A stretch of DNA of 64,000 bases from Paracoccus stylophorae (GCF_028553765.1 NZ_CP067134.1:849001-913000), one strand, 5' to 3'. Positions 11,501-20,301 are shown, counted from the first letter of the stretch. The notes: generated by a model from the letters alone, not told the origin. A program made the numbers and translations.

Positions 11501-13169
11501 CCGCCTGATCTATCTGCCGCTTGGCGGCGCGGGCGAAATCGGCATGAACGCCTATGTCTATGGCTATGGCGCGCCGGGCAAGGAAAGGCTGATTCTGGTC
11601 GATCTGGGCGTGACCTTCGGCGACATGGACACCTCGCCCGGCATCGACCTGATCATGCCCGATATCGGCTGGCTGGAACGCAACCGCAACCGGCTTGAGG
11701 CGATCTTCATCACCCACGGGCACGAGGATCACCTGGGCGCGGTGGGGCATCTGTATGCGCGTCTCGGCGTGCCGGTCTATGCGCGCAAGTTCACCGGCGC
11801 GCTGTGCCGGCTGAAGCTGGAAGAACAGGGACACCAGGCCGACATCGTCCGCATCGCCGGCCCCCGCCCCGAGGCGACGCAGCTTGGTCCCTTCAGCGTC
11901 CAGTTCGTGCCCGTCAGCCACTCGATCCCCGAAAGCTCGGCGTTGATCATCGACACGCCGGCGGGCCGGATCGTGCATACCGGCGATTTCAAGCTGGACG
12001 GAACCCCGGTCGTGGGCGATCCCTTCGATCCGGTCGCCTGGCACGAGATCGCCGGCGAGGCGGGCGGGGTCAAGGTGCTGACCTGCGATTCCACCAACAT
12101 CTTCTCGACCCATCCCGGCCGGTCCGAGGCGCTGCTGGCCAATCCGATCCTGGAATGGGTCGTGGCGCAGAAGAACATGGTCGTGGCGACCACCTTTGCC
12201 AGCAATATCGCCCGTCTGGCGACGCTGGCGCAGGCCGCGATCGCCTCGGGCCGCAAGGTCTGCCTTCTGGGCCGGGCCATGCGCCGGATGGTGACGGTCG
12301 GGCTGGAAACCGGCGTCCTGACCGATTTCCCGGACACGATCGGACCGGACGAGGCGGCGAACCTGCCGCGCGACAAGGTCATGCTGATCGTCACCGGATC
12401 GCAGGGCGAACGCCGCGCCGCCAGCGCGCAGCTGTCGCGCGGCCGCTATCTGGGCCTGTCGCTGAAGGAAGGCGACAGTTTCCTGTTCAGTTCCAAGACC
12501 ATCCCCGGCAACGAAAAAAGCGTGGGCCGGATCATGAACGCGCTCAGCGAGATGGGCGTTGACGTGCATGACGAAAGCGACGGGCTGTTCCACGTGTCAG
12601 GCCACGCCAACCGCCCCGACATCGAGGCGCTGCACGACCTGCTGAAGCCCCGGATCGTGATCCCGATGCATGGCGAACATCTGCATCTGCGCGAACACAT
12701 GCTGCTGGCCCGCGCCCGCGGCTCGGCGTCCGAAATCGCGGTCAACGGCGCGATGCTGGATCTGACCGCCGACCGGCCGAAGATCGTCGATCATGTGGAA
12801 ACGGGGCGGCTTTATCTTGACGGCACGGTGCTGATCGGCGCGATGGACGGCATCGTCCGCGACCGCATCCGCATGGCGCTGAACGGCCACGCCTTGGTCA
12901 GCGTCATCGTGGACGAGGATGACAACGTCCTGCCCGATGCCTGGGTCGAACTGATGGGGCTGCCCGGCCGCACGCGCGGCGGCGACGATCTGGCCCGCCA
13001 TATCGAGGGCGAGCTGGCCGAATTCCTGGAAGGCGCCGACGACCGCACGGTGCGCGACGACGGCCGCATGGACGAGGCGATCCGCAAGATCACCCGTCAG
13101 GTCGCCATGGAAGAGATCGGCAAGAAGCCCGAGGTCACGGTGATCATCAGCCGCCTGATGGCCGACTGA
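11493..13169 (+). CDS. rnj: Ribonuclease J
   Basis: RNase J is a metallo-beta-lactamase-fold enzyme with endonuclease and 5'-to-3' exonuclease activity in mRNA decay and RNA maturation. The 558-residue product has the zinc motif HGHEDH at residues 75-80, the beta-CASP region with TGSQGE near residue 295, and the C-terminal motif MHGEHLHLREH near 390. The start overlaps coaX by eight bases and is preceded by AAGGAGATGG, a strong ribosome binding site. It closes the run of overlapping genes that begins with nuo. Confidence 0.95.
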   Translation: MADRLIYLPLGGAGEIGMNAYVYGYGAPGKERLILVDLGVTFGDMDTSPGIDLIMPDIGWLERNRNRLEAIFITHGHEDHLGAVGHLYARLGVPVYARKFTGALCRLKLEEQGHQADIVRIAGPRPEATQLGPFSVQFVPVSHSIPESSALIIDTPAGRIVHTGDFKLDGTPVVGDPFDPVAWHEIAGEAGGVKVLTCDSTNIFSTHPGRSEALLANPILEWVVAQKNMVVATTFASNIARLATLAQAAIASGRKVCLLGRAMRRMVTVGLETGVLTDFPDTIGPDEAANLPRDKVMLIVTGSQGERRAASAQLSRGRYLGLSLKEGDSFLFSSKTIPGNEKSVGRIMNALSEMGVDVHDESDGLFHVSGHANRPDIEALHDLLKPRIVIPMHGEHLHLREHMLLARARGSASEIAVNGAMLDLTADRPKIVDHVETGRLYLDGTVLIGAMDGIVRDRIRMALNGHALVSVIVDEDDNVLPDAWVELMGLPGRTRGGDDLARHIEGELAEFLEGADDRTVRDDGRMDEAIRKITRQVAMEEIGKKPEVTVIISRLMAD

Positions 13170-13215
13170 CCGCACGGCGTTCGGCGGTCCGGGCCAGCCT
13201 GCGCCCGCCCTCGCC

Positions 13216-13310
13216 CTCTTTCCAAATACCTTGCAGGGGGTCCGGGGGACGCAAAGTCCCCCGGCCGTCGCGGGACGCAACGACAAGGCCGCCAAGGCTT
13301 GACCCCGCCC
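13216..13310. repeat. Intergenic boundary repeat, copy 1 (shared with 29849-29919)
   Basis: The segment starts with CTCTTTCCAAATACCT (13216-13231), continues with a perfect nine-base-pair hairpin CCGGGGGAC/GTCCCCCGG (13242-13264, loop GCAAA) and ends with TTGACCCCGCCC (13299-13310). The same two end blocks with different hairpins between them occur at 29849-29919. It separates rnj from trmB and probably combines transcription termination for rnj with a promoter for trmB. Confidence 0.75.
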
Positions 13311-13327
13311 GACGCTTGCGCCAATCC
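13299..13327 (+). promoter_or_regulatory. Candidate promoter of trmB
   Basis: TTGACC (13299-13304) and CAATCC (13322-13327) are 17 bases apart. The expected transcription start, about seven bases after the -10, falls on or next to the trmB ATG at 13335, so the message may have no leader. The -10 is a weak match; the -35 block is shared with the rnpB promoter. Confidence 0.4.
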
Positions 13328-13334
13328 CGCGGGC

Positions 13335-14126
13335 ATGAGTGACACGCCCAAAACCGCCTTCGATCCCAACCCGCCGCGCCGCAATTTCTATGGCAGACGC
13401 CACGGCAAGACCCTGCGTCAAAGCCAGAAATCCTATCTGTCAGAAGATCTGGGCGATCTGCGCCCGCGCGGCATCGCGCCGTGGGAAAACCCCGAACGGC
13501 ATCCGATCGACCCGGCGGCGATCTTCGGCGACGACCGTCCGCTCTGGCTGGAGATCGGCTTTGGCGGGGGCGAACACATGGTCCACATGGCCGCCACCTA
13601 TCCGCGGATCGGCATCATCGGCTGCGAGCCGTTCATCAACGGCGTCGCCATGCTTCTGGGCAAGATCCGCGCCGCCGGCGTCGGCAATGTCAGCGTGCAT
13701 CCGGGCGATGCGCGCGATCTGATGGACGTGCTGCCCGATGCCAGCATCGACCGGGCGTTCCTGATGTATCCCGACCCCTGGCCCAAGGCGCGCCATCATC
13801 GCCGCCGCTTCGTCACCCCCGAACATCTGTTGCCGCTGGCGCGCGTCATGCGTCCGGGCGCAGAGTTCCGGGTGGCGACCGACATTCCCGACTATGTCCG
13901 CCAGACCCTGGAACAGGTGCCGCCGGCCGGCTTCGATACGGTCGCGGAAAGCGACCGTCCCTGGGACGACTGGATCAGCACCCGCTATGAACAAAAGGCG
14001 CTGCGCGAGGGACGGGCGCCGCATTACCTGACGTTTCGCCGGCAGGATCGGGATGGCTCAGGGCAGGATCGCCAGCCACACCCAGATGCTGAAGACCGAG
14101 GCGACGGTGGCGATCAGCACGGTTGA
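13335..14126 (+). CDS. trmB: tRNA (guanine-N7-)-methyltransferase
   Basis: TrmB makes m7G46 in the variable loop of tRNAs with S-adenosylmethionine. The 263-residue product carries the SAM-binding motif EIGFGGGEHM at residues 73-82 and the substrate region MYPDPWPKARHHRRRF near residue 145. The ATG at 13335 was preferred to the in-frame ATG at 13299 because the family begins close to this point. About 25 hydrophilic residues after the usual family end (HYLTFRR) are read through sequence that is antisense to the convergent AEC transporter gene, giving a 69-base overlap. Confidence 0.94.
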   Translation: MSDTPKTAFDPNPPRRNFYGRRHGKTLRQSQKSYLSEDLGDLRPRGIAPWENPERHPIDPAAIFGDDRPLWLEIGFGGGEHMVHMAATYPRIGIIGCEPFINGVAMLLGKIRAAGVGNVSVHPGDARDLMDVLPDASIDRAFLMYPDPWPKARHHRRRFVTPEHLLPLARVMRPGAEFRVATDIPDYVRQTLEQVPPAGFDTVAESDRPWDDWISTRYEQKALREGRAPHYLTFRRQDRDGSGQDRQPHPDAEDRGDGGDQHG

Positions 14127-15002
14127 GGCCGCGACCCGCCGCGCCGCGCCATAGATGCTGGCGAACAGATAGGCGTTGATGCCCGGCGGCATCGCCGCCG
14201 TCAGCACGGCCGAGCGTGTGGCGGCCAGATCCAGCCCAAGCGCGTGTCCCAGCCCGAAGGTGACCGCCGGATGCAGGATCAGCGCGCAGGCGCAGCACAT
14301 CGCGATGGTCGCCATGTCCCCTTCCGGGCGATAGCGGTAAAGGATGCCGCCCAAGCCGAACAGCGCCGCCGGCAGGGCCGCGCGGGCGATCATCTCGACC
14401 GCCGCCCAGAACCCTTCGGGCATGACCAGCCCCGCCTGCATCAGCAGGTTCATGATCACGCCCGCGGCGATGCCGATCACCAGGGGCGTGCGCAGCACCC
14501 CCGACAGCGCGCGCCACGCGACCCGCCCGACCGACAGGCCGCTGCCCCGGGCGCGCGTGAACTCCATCATGGTGATGCCGAACGTGTACAGCGCCGGCGA
14601 ATGCAGCGCGATGATCGTCCAGTTGCCGTCCAGCGCCTGCGTGCCGAAGGCGCGTTCGGTGATCGGGATGCCCAGCAACAGGCTGTTCGAGAACAGGCAG
14701 ACAAAGCCGATGGCCACGCTGTCCACCGCCGGGCGGCGAAACAGGAACCGCGCCCCCGCCCAGCCCGCCGCATAGCTGGCAAACGCGCCGGCATAGAAGG
14801 CGAACAGCAGGTCGGGGCGGAACTCGGTGCCCAGATCCAGCCGCGCCATCGACGCGAACAGCAGCGTCGGCACGGCGAAATTCTGCGCGAACCCCATCAA
14901 TCCGTCCACGGCAGATTCGGAAAACCAGCCGCGCCAGCTGACCGCATAGCCGAACCCGATCACCAGAAAGACCGGCAGGACGATCGTGAAAAGCGCGCTC
15001 AC
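14058..15002 (-). CDS. AEC-family transporter (auxin efflux carrier type permease)
   Basis: The 314-residue product is an integral membrane protein with about ten hydrophobic helices, beginning VLPVFLVIGFGYAVSWRGWF. AEC permeases export small organic acids or similar compounds; the substrate here cannot be told. The start is a GTG that overlaps the stop of the PhnP-like hydrolase gene by four bases, so it is the last gene of the dac-tmk-holB-tatD operon. Its 3' end overlaps trmB on the other strand. A second AEC gene is at 25765-26712. Confidence 0.88.
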   Translation of the reverse strand: MSALFTIVLPVFLVIGFGYAVSWRGWFSESAVDGLMGFAQNFAVPTLLFASMARLDLGTEFRPDLLFAFYAGAFASYAAGWAGARFLFRRPAVDSVAIGFVCLFSNSLLLGIPITERAFGTQALDGNWTIIALHSPALYTFGITMMEFTRARGSGLSVGRVAWRALSGVLRTPLVIGIAAGVIMNLLMQAGLVMPEGFWAAVEMIARAALPAALFGLGGILYRYRPEGDMATIAMCCACALILHPAVTFGLGHALGLDLAATRSAVLTAAMPPGINAYLFASIYGAARRVAASTVLIATVASVFSIWVWLAILP

Positions 15003-15823
15003 ATCGCGTCCGCGGCAAAGGGCGACGCCGCATCGGCAGACACGTTCAGGATCATCCCGTCATGGGCGGGAACGATATGGTCCGGCGTGCGCGCCATGAC
15101 CTGATCGTAATCCATGTCGATATGCATGTTCGTCAGCACCCCGCGCGGCGTGCCGGCCCGCGCCAGCCACGCAAGCGCCTGCGCCAGATGCGCGTGGCTG
15201 GGATGGGGATCGGGGCGCAGCGCGTCGCAGACGAAGATCTCGGCCCCCTCGATCAGCGGCCATGCCGTGTCGGGGATCTGCGAGACGTCGGGCAGATAGA
15301 CTAGACCGCCGATGCGGAATCCCAGGGCGGTGATCTCTCCGTGCTGGACGCGGAACGGCTGAAAGCTGATCGCCCCGCCGGGACCGTCGATCGCGACCGG
15401 GCCCGTCAGCCGGTTCAGTTCCGCGATCGGCAGATAGTAACTGCCCGCGGGCGTGCTGAAGATATAGCCGAACCGGTCCAGCAGCGCCTGGCTTGTCGGC
15501 TCGTCGGCCCAGACCGGCATCTTGCGGCGCGAATTGTGAACAAGCTGGCGGATATCGTCGATGCCGTGCACATGATCGGCGTGGTGATGGCTGTAGATGA
15601 CCGCATCCAGCGTGGCGACGCCGGCATCCAGCAATTGCGGCACCATGTCCGGTCCGGTGTCGATCAGCACCTGCGTCGTGCCACCCGCCCCGTCGCGTTC
15701 GACCAGCAGCGAACAGCGGCGGCGGCGGTTGCGCGGGTTGGCCGGATCGCAGGCGCCCCACCGGTTCCCCAGCCGTGGAACGCCGCCGGACGAGCCGCAG
15801 CCAAGGATCGTCGCCCGGATCAC
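14999..15823 (-). CDS. PhnP-like metallo-beta-lactamase-fold phosphodiesterase
   Basis: The product has 274 residues if started at the GTG at 15823, which overlaps the tatD stop (GTGA). It opens with the family pattern ATILGCGSSGGVPR, and the zinc motif is SHHHADHVHGIDD near residue 85, with later histidine/aspartate ligands in PAHDGM near the end. PhnP of E. coli is a cyclic phosphodiesterase, but relatives next to tatD in alphaproteobacteria occur without phosphonate genes, as here. The exact substrate is unknown. Confidence 0.88.
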   Translation of the reverse strand: MIRATILGCGSSGGVPRLGNRWGACDPANPRNRRRRCSLLVERDGAGGTTQVLIDTGPDMVPQLLDAGVATLDAVIYSHHHADHVHGIDDIRQLVHNSRRKMPVWADEPTSQALLDRFGYIFSTPAGSYYLPIAELNRLTGPVAIDGPGGAISFQPFRVQHGEITALGFRIGGLVYLPDVSQIPDTAWPLIEGAEIFVCDALRPDPHPSHAHLAQALAWLARAGTPRGVLTNMHIDMDYDQVMARTPDHIVPAHDGMILNVSADAASPFAADAM

Positions 15824-16635
15824 GCCGGCCCGCCCTTGGCGCCGGCGGCCTTCCAGAACAGCCGGTCGAAATTCTGGGATGTCCGGCGCGCGAACTCGGT
15901 GTAATCCATGCCGAACAGCCTGGCGCCGACGGCGGCGGTGTGAGTCACATGCGCCGGCTCGTTCCGCTTGCCGCGAAAGGGCGGGGGCGCAAGATAGGGG
16001 CTGTCGGTCTCGACCAGAATCCGATCCACGGGCGCTGCCGCAAAGATCTCGCGCAGCGCGTCCGAGCGTGGGAACGCCGCGATTCCCGACATCGACAGGT
16101 AGAAGCCCAGTTCCAGCGCGGCACGCGCCAGATCCGCGCCTGAACTGAAGCAATGCATCACGCAGCTGAAGGCGCCCGCCCGATATTCGTCGGTCAGGAT
16201 GCGGGCCATGTCGTCGTCGGCGTCGCGGGCGTGGATGATCAGGGGCAGGCGCGTCTGGCGCGCCGCCTCGATATGGACGCGCAGGCTTTCCTGCTGCCGG
16301 TCGGCCGTGTCGGCGGTATAGTGGTAATCCAGCCCCGTCTCGCCGATGCCCACGAATTTCGGGTGATCGGCCAGCGCAATCAGGTCCGCGACCGTGGCCA
16401 TCGGTTCGTCGGCCACGCTCATCGGGTGGGTGCCGGCGGCATAGAACACGCCGTCATGGCCGTCGGCCAGGGCGCGGACCTGGGGTTCCAGCCGCAGGCG
16501 GGTGCAGATCGTGACCATGCGCGTCACCCCGGCCTTGCGCGCGCGCGCGATCAGCGCCTCGTGTTCTCCGTCGAAATCGGGGAAGTCCAGATGGCAATGG
16601 CTGTCGACAATCGGCGGGGGGGCCGCTTGGGTCAT
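15820..16635 (-). CDS. tatD: TatD-family deoxyribonuclease
   Basis: TatD proteins are metal-dependent TIM-barrel 3'-5' exonucleases with a role in DNA repair and oxidative stress. All the metal ligands expected are visible in the 271-residue product: DSHCHLDF near residue 11, the GETGLDYHY motif with its glutamate near 98, HARDADDD near 135, MHCFS near 160 and VETDSPYLAP near 210. It is 16 bases downstream of holB, an arrangement common in bacteria (tmk-holB-tatD), and overlaps the next gene. Confidence 0.95.
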   Translation of the reverse strand: MTQAAPPPIVDSHCHLDFPDFDGEHEALIARARKAGVTRMVTICTRLRLEPQVRALADGHDGVFYAAGTHPMSVADEPMATVADLIALADHPKFVGIGETGLDYHYTADTADRQQESLRVHIEAARQTRLPLIIHARDADDDMARILTDEYRAGAFSCVMHCFSSGADLARAALELGFYLSMSGIAAFPRSDALREIFAAAPVDRILVETDSPYLAPPPFRGKRNEPAHVTHTAAVGARLFGMDYTEFARRTSQNFDRLFWKAAGAKGGPA

Positions 16636-16651
16636 GGGGCAACCTTTGGCG

Positions 16652-17764
16652 TCAGTTCGGGGCGGGCAGGGCGGACCGGGCCGGCGGCAGATGCGCCAGT
16701 TCCGTCAGCATATCCATCACCAGCGCCGCAGGGTCAAGGTTGACCGCCCGCCCCGACCGGGCGCGAGCCGACAGCCGGGCCTGCGCCCCCGCCCAGTCGC
16801 GCGCCGCCCGGTCGTCCGGCGCGATGCGCGACATCAGCGCGCCTTCGTTTTTCGCCGCCTGCGGCAGCGGCGCGCCCATCAGCCCGGCCCGCGCGGTGCG
16901 GGTCAGGAACCGGTCCAGCAGGGTGACGGTCAGATCGAACGGATCGCCGCCCGCGCCCGGACGACCGGCGGCGGCATCGGACAGCCGCGCCGCCGCCATC
17001 CGGTCCATGCGCGGCAGTGTGCCGAACAGATCCACGATCTGCTGATAGCGTGTCAGCCCGTCCTGACCCGACAGGCGCAGCGCCTCTCCGACAGAGCCTT
17101 CGGACAGGGCGGCCAGCGCCTCGACCTGATCGACGACGCCCAGCCCGGCCAGCGCCTCGGCCATCCGCTCCGGGCTCAGCGAGGTCAGGCGCAGCGTCCG
17201 GCAGCGCGACCGGATCGTGGGCAAAAGCCGCGCCGGCTGGTGCGCGACCAGCAGGATCAGCCCGTCTGTCGGCGGCTCTTCCAGCAGTTTCAGCAGGGCG
17301 TTGGCGGCCTGCGGGTTCATGTCGTCGGCCGCATCCACGATGGCGATGCGCCGACCGCCATCGGCCGCCGTCATGCGGAAAAAGGACAGCAGCCGCCGCA
17401 CCTCGTCCACGGTGATCTCGGCCCGCAGTCGTCCGGACTTGTCGTCCCAGGGACGGCGGATCAGCTGCACCGCGGATTCCGACAGCGCGGCGATGCGCCG
17501 GGCCACCGGATCGTCGGCGGGCACGGACAGATCGTCGCTGGCCGCACCCGTCAGCAGCCAGCGGGCGATGGACCAGGCCAGTGTCGCCTTGCCGACGCCG
17601 CGCGGGCCGGTCAGCAGCCAGGCATGGTGCAGCCGGCCCTCGCGCGTCGCATCGACGAATTGCGCGACCGCGTGATCCTGCCCGATCAGGCGTTGCGTCA
17701 TGCGCGGATGCGGCGCGCCGGGCACGCGGTCGGCTTCGGGAATATCCTCAAGCTCGACCTTCAC
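16652..17764 (-). CDS. holB: DNA polymerase III subunit delta'
   Basis: The delta' subunit is part of the clamp loader that places the sliding clamp on primed DNA. The 370-residue product has the Walker A loop GPRGVGKATLAW near residue 52, the alternative to the ATPase sensor VDAADDMNPQAANALLKLLE near 145, and LVAHQPARLLPTIRSRC with the SRC motif near 180. The start is a GTG at 17764 overlapping the tmk stop by four bases (GTGA). The position between tmk and tatD is typical. Confidence 0.94.
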   Translation of the reverse strand: MKVELEDIPEADRVPGAPHPRMTQRLIGQDHAVAQFVDATREGRLHHAWLLTGPRGVGKATLAWSIARWLLTGAASDDLSVPADDPVARRIAALSESAVQLIRRPWDDKSGRLRAEITVDEVRRLLSFFRMTAADGGRRIAIVDAADDMNPQAANALLKLLEEPPTDGLILLVAHQPARLLPTIRSRCRTLRLTSLSPERMAEALAGLGVVDQVEALAALSEGSVGEALRLSGQDGLTRYQQIVDLFGTLPRMDRMAAARLSDAAAGRPGAGGDPFDLTVTLLDRFLTRTARAGLMGAPLPQAAKNEGALMSRIAPDDRAARDWAGAQARLSARARSGRAVNLDPAALVMDMLTELAHLPPARSALPAPN

Positions 17765-18363
17765 AGCGCGGCCCGCACGCGGGCGGCCACGGCGTCCGGC
17801 GACCCGCTGCCATCGATCAGGCGCACCCGGTGGGGAAATTCCTGCGCCAGCGCGCGAAACCCCGCCGCCAGGTCACGCTGAAAGCCAAGGCCGCGATTCT
17901 CGAACCGGTCCTCGGGCATGGGCGACTGCCGGTTCTTCGCGCGCTGCAACGCCTCATTCGGGTCGATGTCGATCACGAAGGTCAGGTCCGGCTCGATCCC
18001 GATCATCAGCGCGTGCAGCCGGTCGACCAGCGCCCGCAACTCGGCGCGCGCGGCACCCTGATAGACGCGGGTGGAATCGGCGAAACGGTCGGTCACGACG
18101 CTGCGGCCGGCCAGCAGCGCGGGGCGGATCAGCCGTTCCAGATGGTCGCGCCGGGCGGCGGTGAACAGCAGGCATTCGGTTTCCGCCGACCAGCGTTCGC
18201 CCGCCCCCTCGACCAGCAGGCGCCGGATCTCTTCCGCGCCGGGGCTGCCGCCGGGTTCGCGGGTCAGAACCACCTCGTGCCCCCTCTCGCGCAGCGTGTC
18301 GGCCAGCAGCCGTGCCTGGGTGGTCTTGCCGCAGCCGTCGATCCCCTCGAAGCTGATGAACAT
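17761..18363 (-). CDS. tmk: Thymidylate kinase
   Basis: Tmk phosphorylates dTMP to dTDP. With the ATG at 18363 the product has 200 residues and starts MFISFEGIDGCGKTTQ, whose P-loop is at residues 7-14. The DR(F/Y) motif is seen as VVTDRFADSTRVYQG near residue 90. A TTG three bases upstream is also in frame, but the ATG shares its A with the carboxypeptidase stop (TGATG), the usual sign of coupled translation. The lid region contains PEDRFENRG. Confidence 0.95.
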   Translation of the reverse strand: MFISFEGIDGCGKTTQARLLADTLRERGHEVVLTREPGGSPGAEEIRRLLVEGAGERWSAETECLLFTAARRDHLERLIRPALLAGRSVVTDRFADSTRVYQGAARAELRALVDRLHALMIGIEPDLTFVIDIDPNEALQRAKNRQSPMPEDRFENRGLGFQRDLAAGFRALAQEFPHRVRLIDGSGSPDAVAARVRAAL

Positions 18364-19508
18364 CAAAGTCCCGCGGCGGCGATCGCCTTGTTGCCCAACC
18401 GCATTACCGCCCCTTTCATGCGGCCCGCGAACCCGGCCTCGGGCACGTCCTGCGCGGCGATCAGCGGCGTCACGGCGTCCTGTGCGCCGGGAACCGTCAC
18501 GACAAGCTGTCCCAGACGGTCGCCCTTGGCGATGGGGGCGGGCACGGGCGAATCGAAGACCGCCTCGACCTTGACCTGATCCCGTGCGCCGGCCGGGATC
18601 AGCACGTTCGCCCCGTCCCTGGTGGTCAGCCCGATCCGCGATTGCGTGCCCAGCCAGACCGGCACCTCGACCACGGTTTCGCCGGCGGGCACCAGCGTTT
18701 CCATGGTGAACTGGCGGAAGGCCCAGTTCACGATCCGCTCGGCCTCTTCGGCGCGGGCGGTCTCGCTGGACAGGCCGGTGATGACGAAGATCACCCGGCG
18801 GCCATCCTGCACGGCCGAGCCGACAAGCCCGTAACCCGCCTCTTGCGTGTGGCCGGTCTTCAGCCCGTCGGCCCCGATCCCCAGCTTCAGCAGCGGGTTG
18901 CGGTTGAAGCGGTTGGCGGGCGCGCGGTCGTCAAAGCGATACTCGGTCAGCGCGAAGTTCTTGTAAAGTTCGGGGAAATCGTCGATCAGATGCGCGGCAA
19001 GCAGGCCCAGATCGTGCGCGGTCATGCGGTGGCGCGGGTCCGGCCAGCCCGAGGCGTTGGCGAAGACCGAATTGGTCAGCCCCATTTCCTTGCCCTTTTC
19101 GGTCATCTGGCGGGCGAACGCCTCTTCGGTGCCCGACAGCCCCTCGGCCACGACGACGCAGGCATCGTTCCCGGACAGCACGATGATCCCCTTGATCAGC
19201 TCGTCCACGTTCGGGCGGTCCTGTTCGTTCAGGAACATGGTCGAGCCCTTCATCTGCCGCGCCTTGGTCGAGACGGGCAGCCGCGTGTCCATCTGCACGC
19301 GGCCTTCCTGCAACGCCTCGAACAGCATGTAGATGGTCATCAGCTTGGACATCGACGCCGGCGGAATCTGTTCGTCGGCGTTCTTTTCCATCAGCACCGT
19401 GCCGGTCGCCACGTCATAGACCCACGCCGTGCGGGCATTGGTGTCGAAAGCGTGCGCGGGAACGGCCAGAGCCAGCAGGGCGACAAGCCTCAGCAGAAAT
19501 GCGCGCAT
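18363..19508 (-). CDS. D-alanyl-D-alanine carboxypeptidase (PBP5/6-like, S11 family)
   Basis: The enzyme removes the terminal D-alanine from peptidoglycan pentapeptides. The 381-residue product starts with a signal peptide cut after about residue 20 (VPAHA). The catalytic motifs are complete: S52-M-S-K55, the SGND triad near residue 115 and KTG near 220. A C-terminal PBP5 domain follows and an amphipathic anchor helix ends the protein. The ATG at 19508 was chosen because it starts the signal peptide. It is the first gene of the operon with tmk, holB, tatD, the PhnP-like gene and the AEC gene. Confidence 0.93.
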   Translation of the reverse strand: MRAFLLRLVALLALAVPAHAFDTNARTAWVYDVATGTVLMEKNADEQIPPASMSKLMTIYMLFEALQEGRVQMDTRLPVSTKARQMKGSTMFLNEQDRPNVDELIKGIIVLSGNDACVVVAEGLSGTEEAFARQMTEKGKEMGLTNSVFANASGWPDPRHRMTAHDLGLLAAHLIDDFPELYKNFALTEYRFDDRAPANRFNRNPLLKLGIGADGLKTGHTQEAGYGLVGSAVQDGRRVIFVITGLSSETARAEEAERIVNWAFRQFTMETLVPAGETVVEVPVWLGTQSRIGLTTRDGANVLIPAGARDQVKVEAVFDSPVPAPIAKGDRLGQLVVTVPGAQDAVTPLIAAQDVPEAGFAGRMKGAVMRLGNKAIAAAGL

Positions 19509-19536
19509 GGAAGATCCTTTGCCTGTTTGGCCAAGA

Positions 19537-19565
19537 TGGTTACAGCATGGTGGTGTGTCCCGCAA
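19537..19565 (-). promoter_or_regulatory. Candidate promoter of the dac-tmk-holB-tatD operon
   Basis: On the minus strand TTGCGG (19560-19565) and TAACCA (19537-19542) are separated by 17 bases, upstream of the carboxypeptidase start at 19508. The match is moderate, but the position and spacing are right. Confidence 0.4.
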
Positions 19566-19626
19566 CGCGCGGGCGGCGTTCCCGCGGAATTTTGAACGCG
19601 GCGCGGGAAGCCCGTCTGCCGGCGCG

Positions 19627-20301
19627 TCACCCCATGCCAAGCGGGTCGCGGCGCATGCGGGCGCGCTTTTCGTCCTGTTTTTCGCTGATAAAGGCGATGG
19701 TGCCCCAGCACAGGCAATAGAAGGCGCCGACCGTCAGCACCAGCCAGCCCGGCACCGGCCCGATGGCCGCGCGCTGCAATAGTTCTGCGGTCGAGGCCAA
19801 AGGCGTCGGATGCACGATCAGCTTGCCCAGATAGGCGATGGTCTGGATCAGCAGGATCCAGAAATAGTTGCGCCGGATCCGCCGCCCGATCGCGGTCCAC
19901 ATGCTGACGTGATAGCGCGGGTGAAGATAATCGTCGGCCAGCCGGTCCTGCCAGTGTTCCTCAAGATGCAGATCGCCCTCTTTCAGCATCGGCGCCATGA
20001 AGTTCAGCTCCATCCAGCGGCAGCGCGCGCGCCAGACGTTGAAATACCGGTATCGCCGCGCCTCGATCATCAGAAAGAAGATGATCAGGATGCCGACCAG
20101 CACCAGCGGAAGGGGCGATGCCTGCGGCGAGGAATAGGTGATCGACAGCGCGACCCCCAGGGTGACGACGGACCAGTTGGTCGAGGTATCCAGCCGCGTC
20201 CGCCAGATGGTCGAGCGATAGACCTCGCCCCGATACAGATGCGCCAGAACGCCCATCTCGGCGGCATCCAGCTTTTTGCGGGGTGTCGTGTTCCCATCCA
20301 T
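19627..20301 (-). CDS. DUF2270-family membrane protein
   Basis: The 224-residue product matches the DUF2270 pattern in LAHLYRGEVYRSTIWRTRLD near the N-terminus. It has two hydrophobic pairs, about residues 45-85 (including LPLVLVGILIIFFLMIEA) and about 145-205, suggesting four membrane segments with a soluble middle domain. The ATG at 20301 follows GGAGGGGATGGC, a good ribosome binding site; the frame open further upstream has no such signal. The function is unknown. The gene follows tdk on the same strand with a gap of 79 bases. Confidence 0.85.
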   Translation of the reverse strand: MDGNTTPRKKLDAAEMGVLAHLYRGEVYRSTIWRTRLDTSTNWSVVTLGVALSITYSSPQASPLPLVLVGILIIFFLMIEARRYRYFNVWRARCRWMELNFMAPMLKEGDLHLEEHWQDRLADDYLHPRYHVSMWTAIGRRIRRNYFWILLIQTIAYLGKLIVHPTPLASTAELLQRAAIGPVPGWLVLTVGAFYCLCWGTIAFISEKQDEKRARMRRDPLGMG

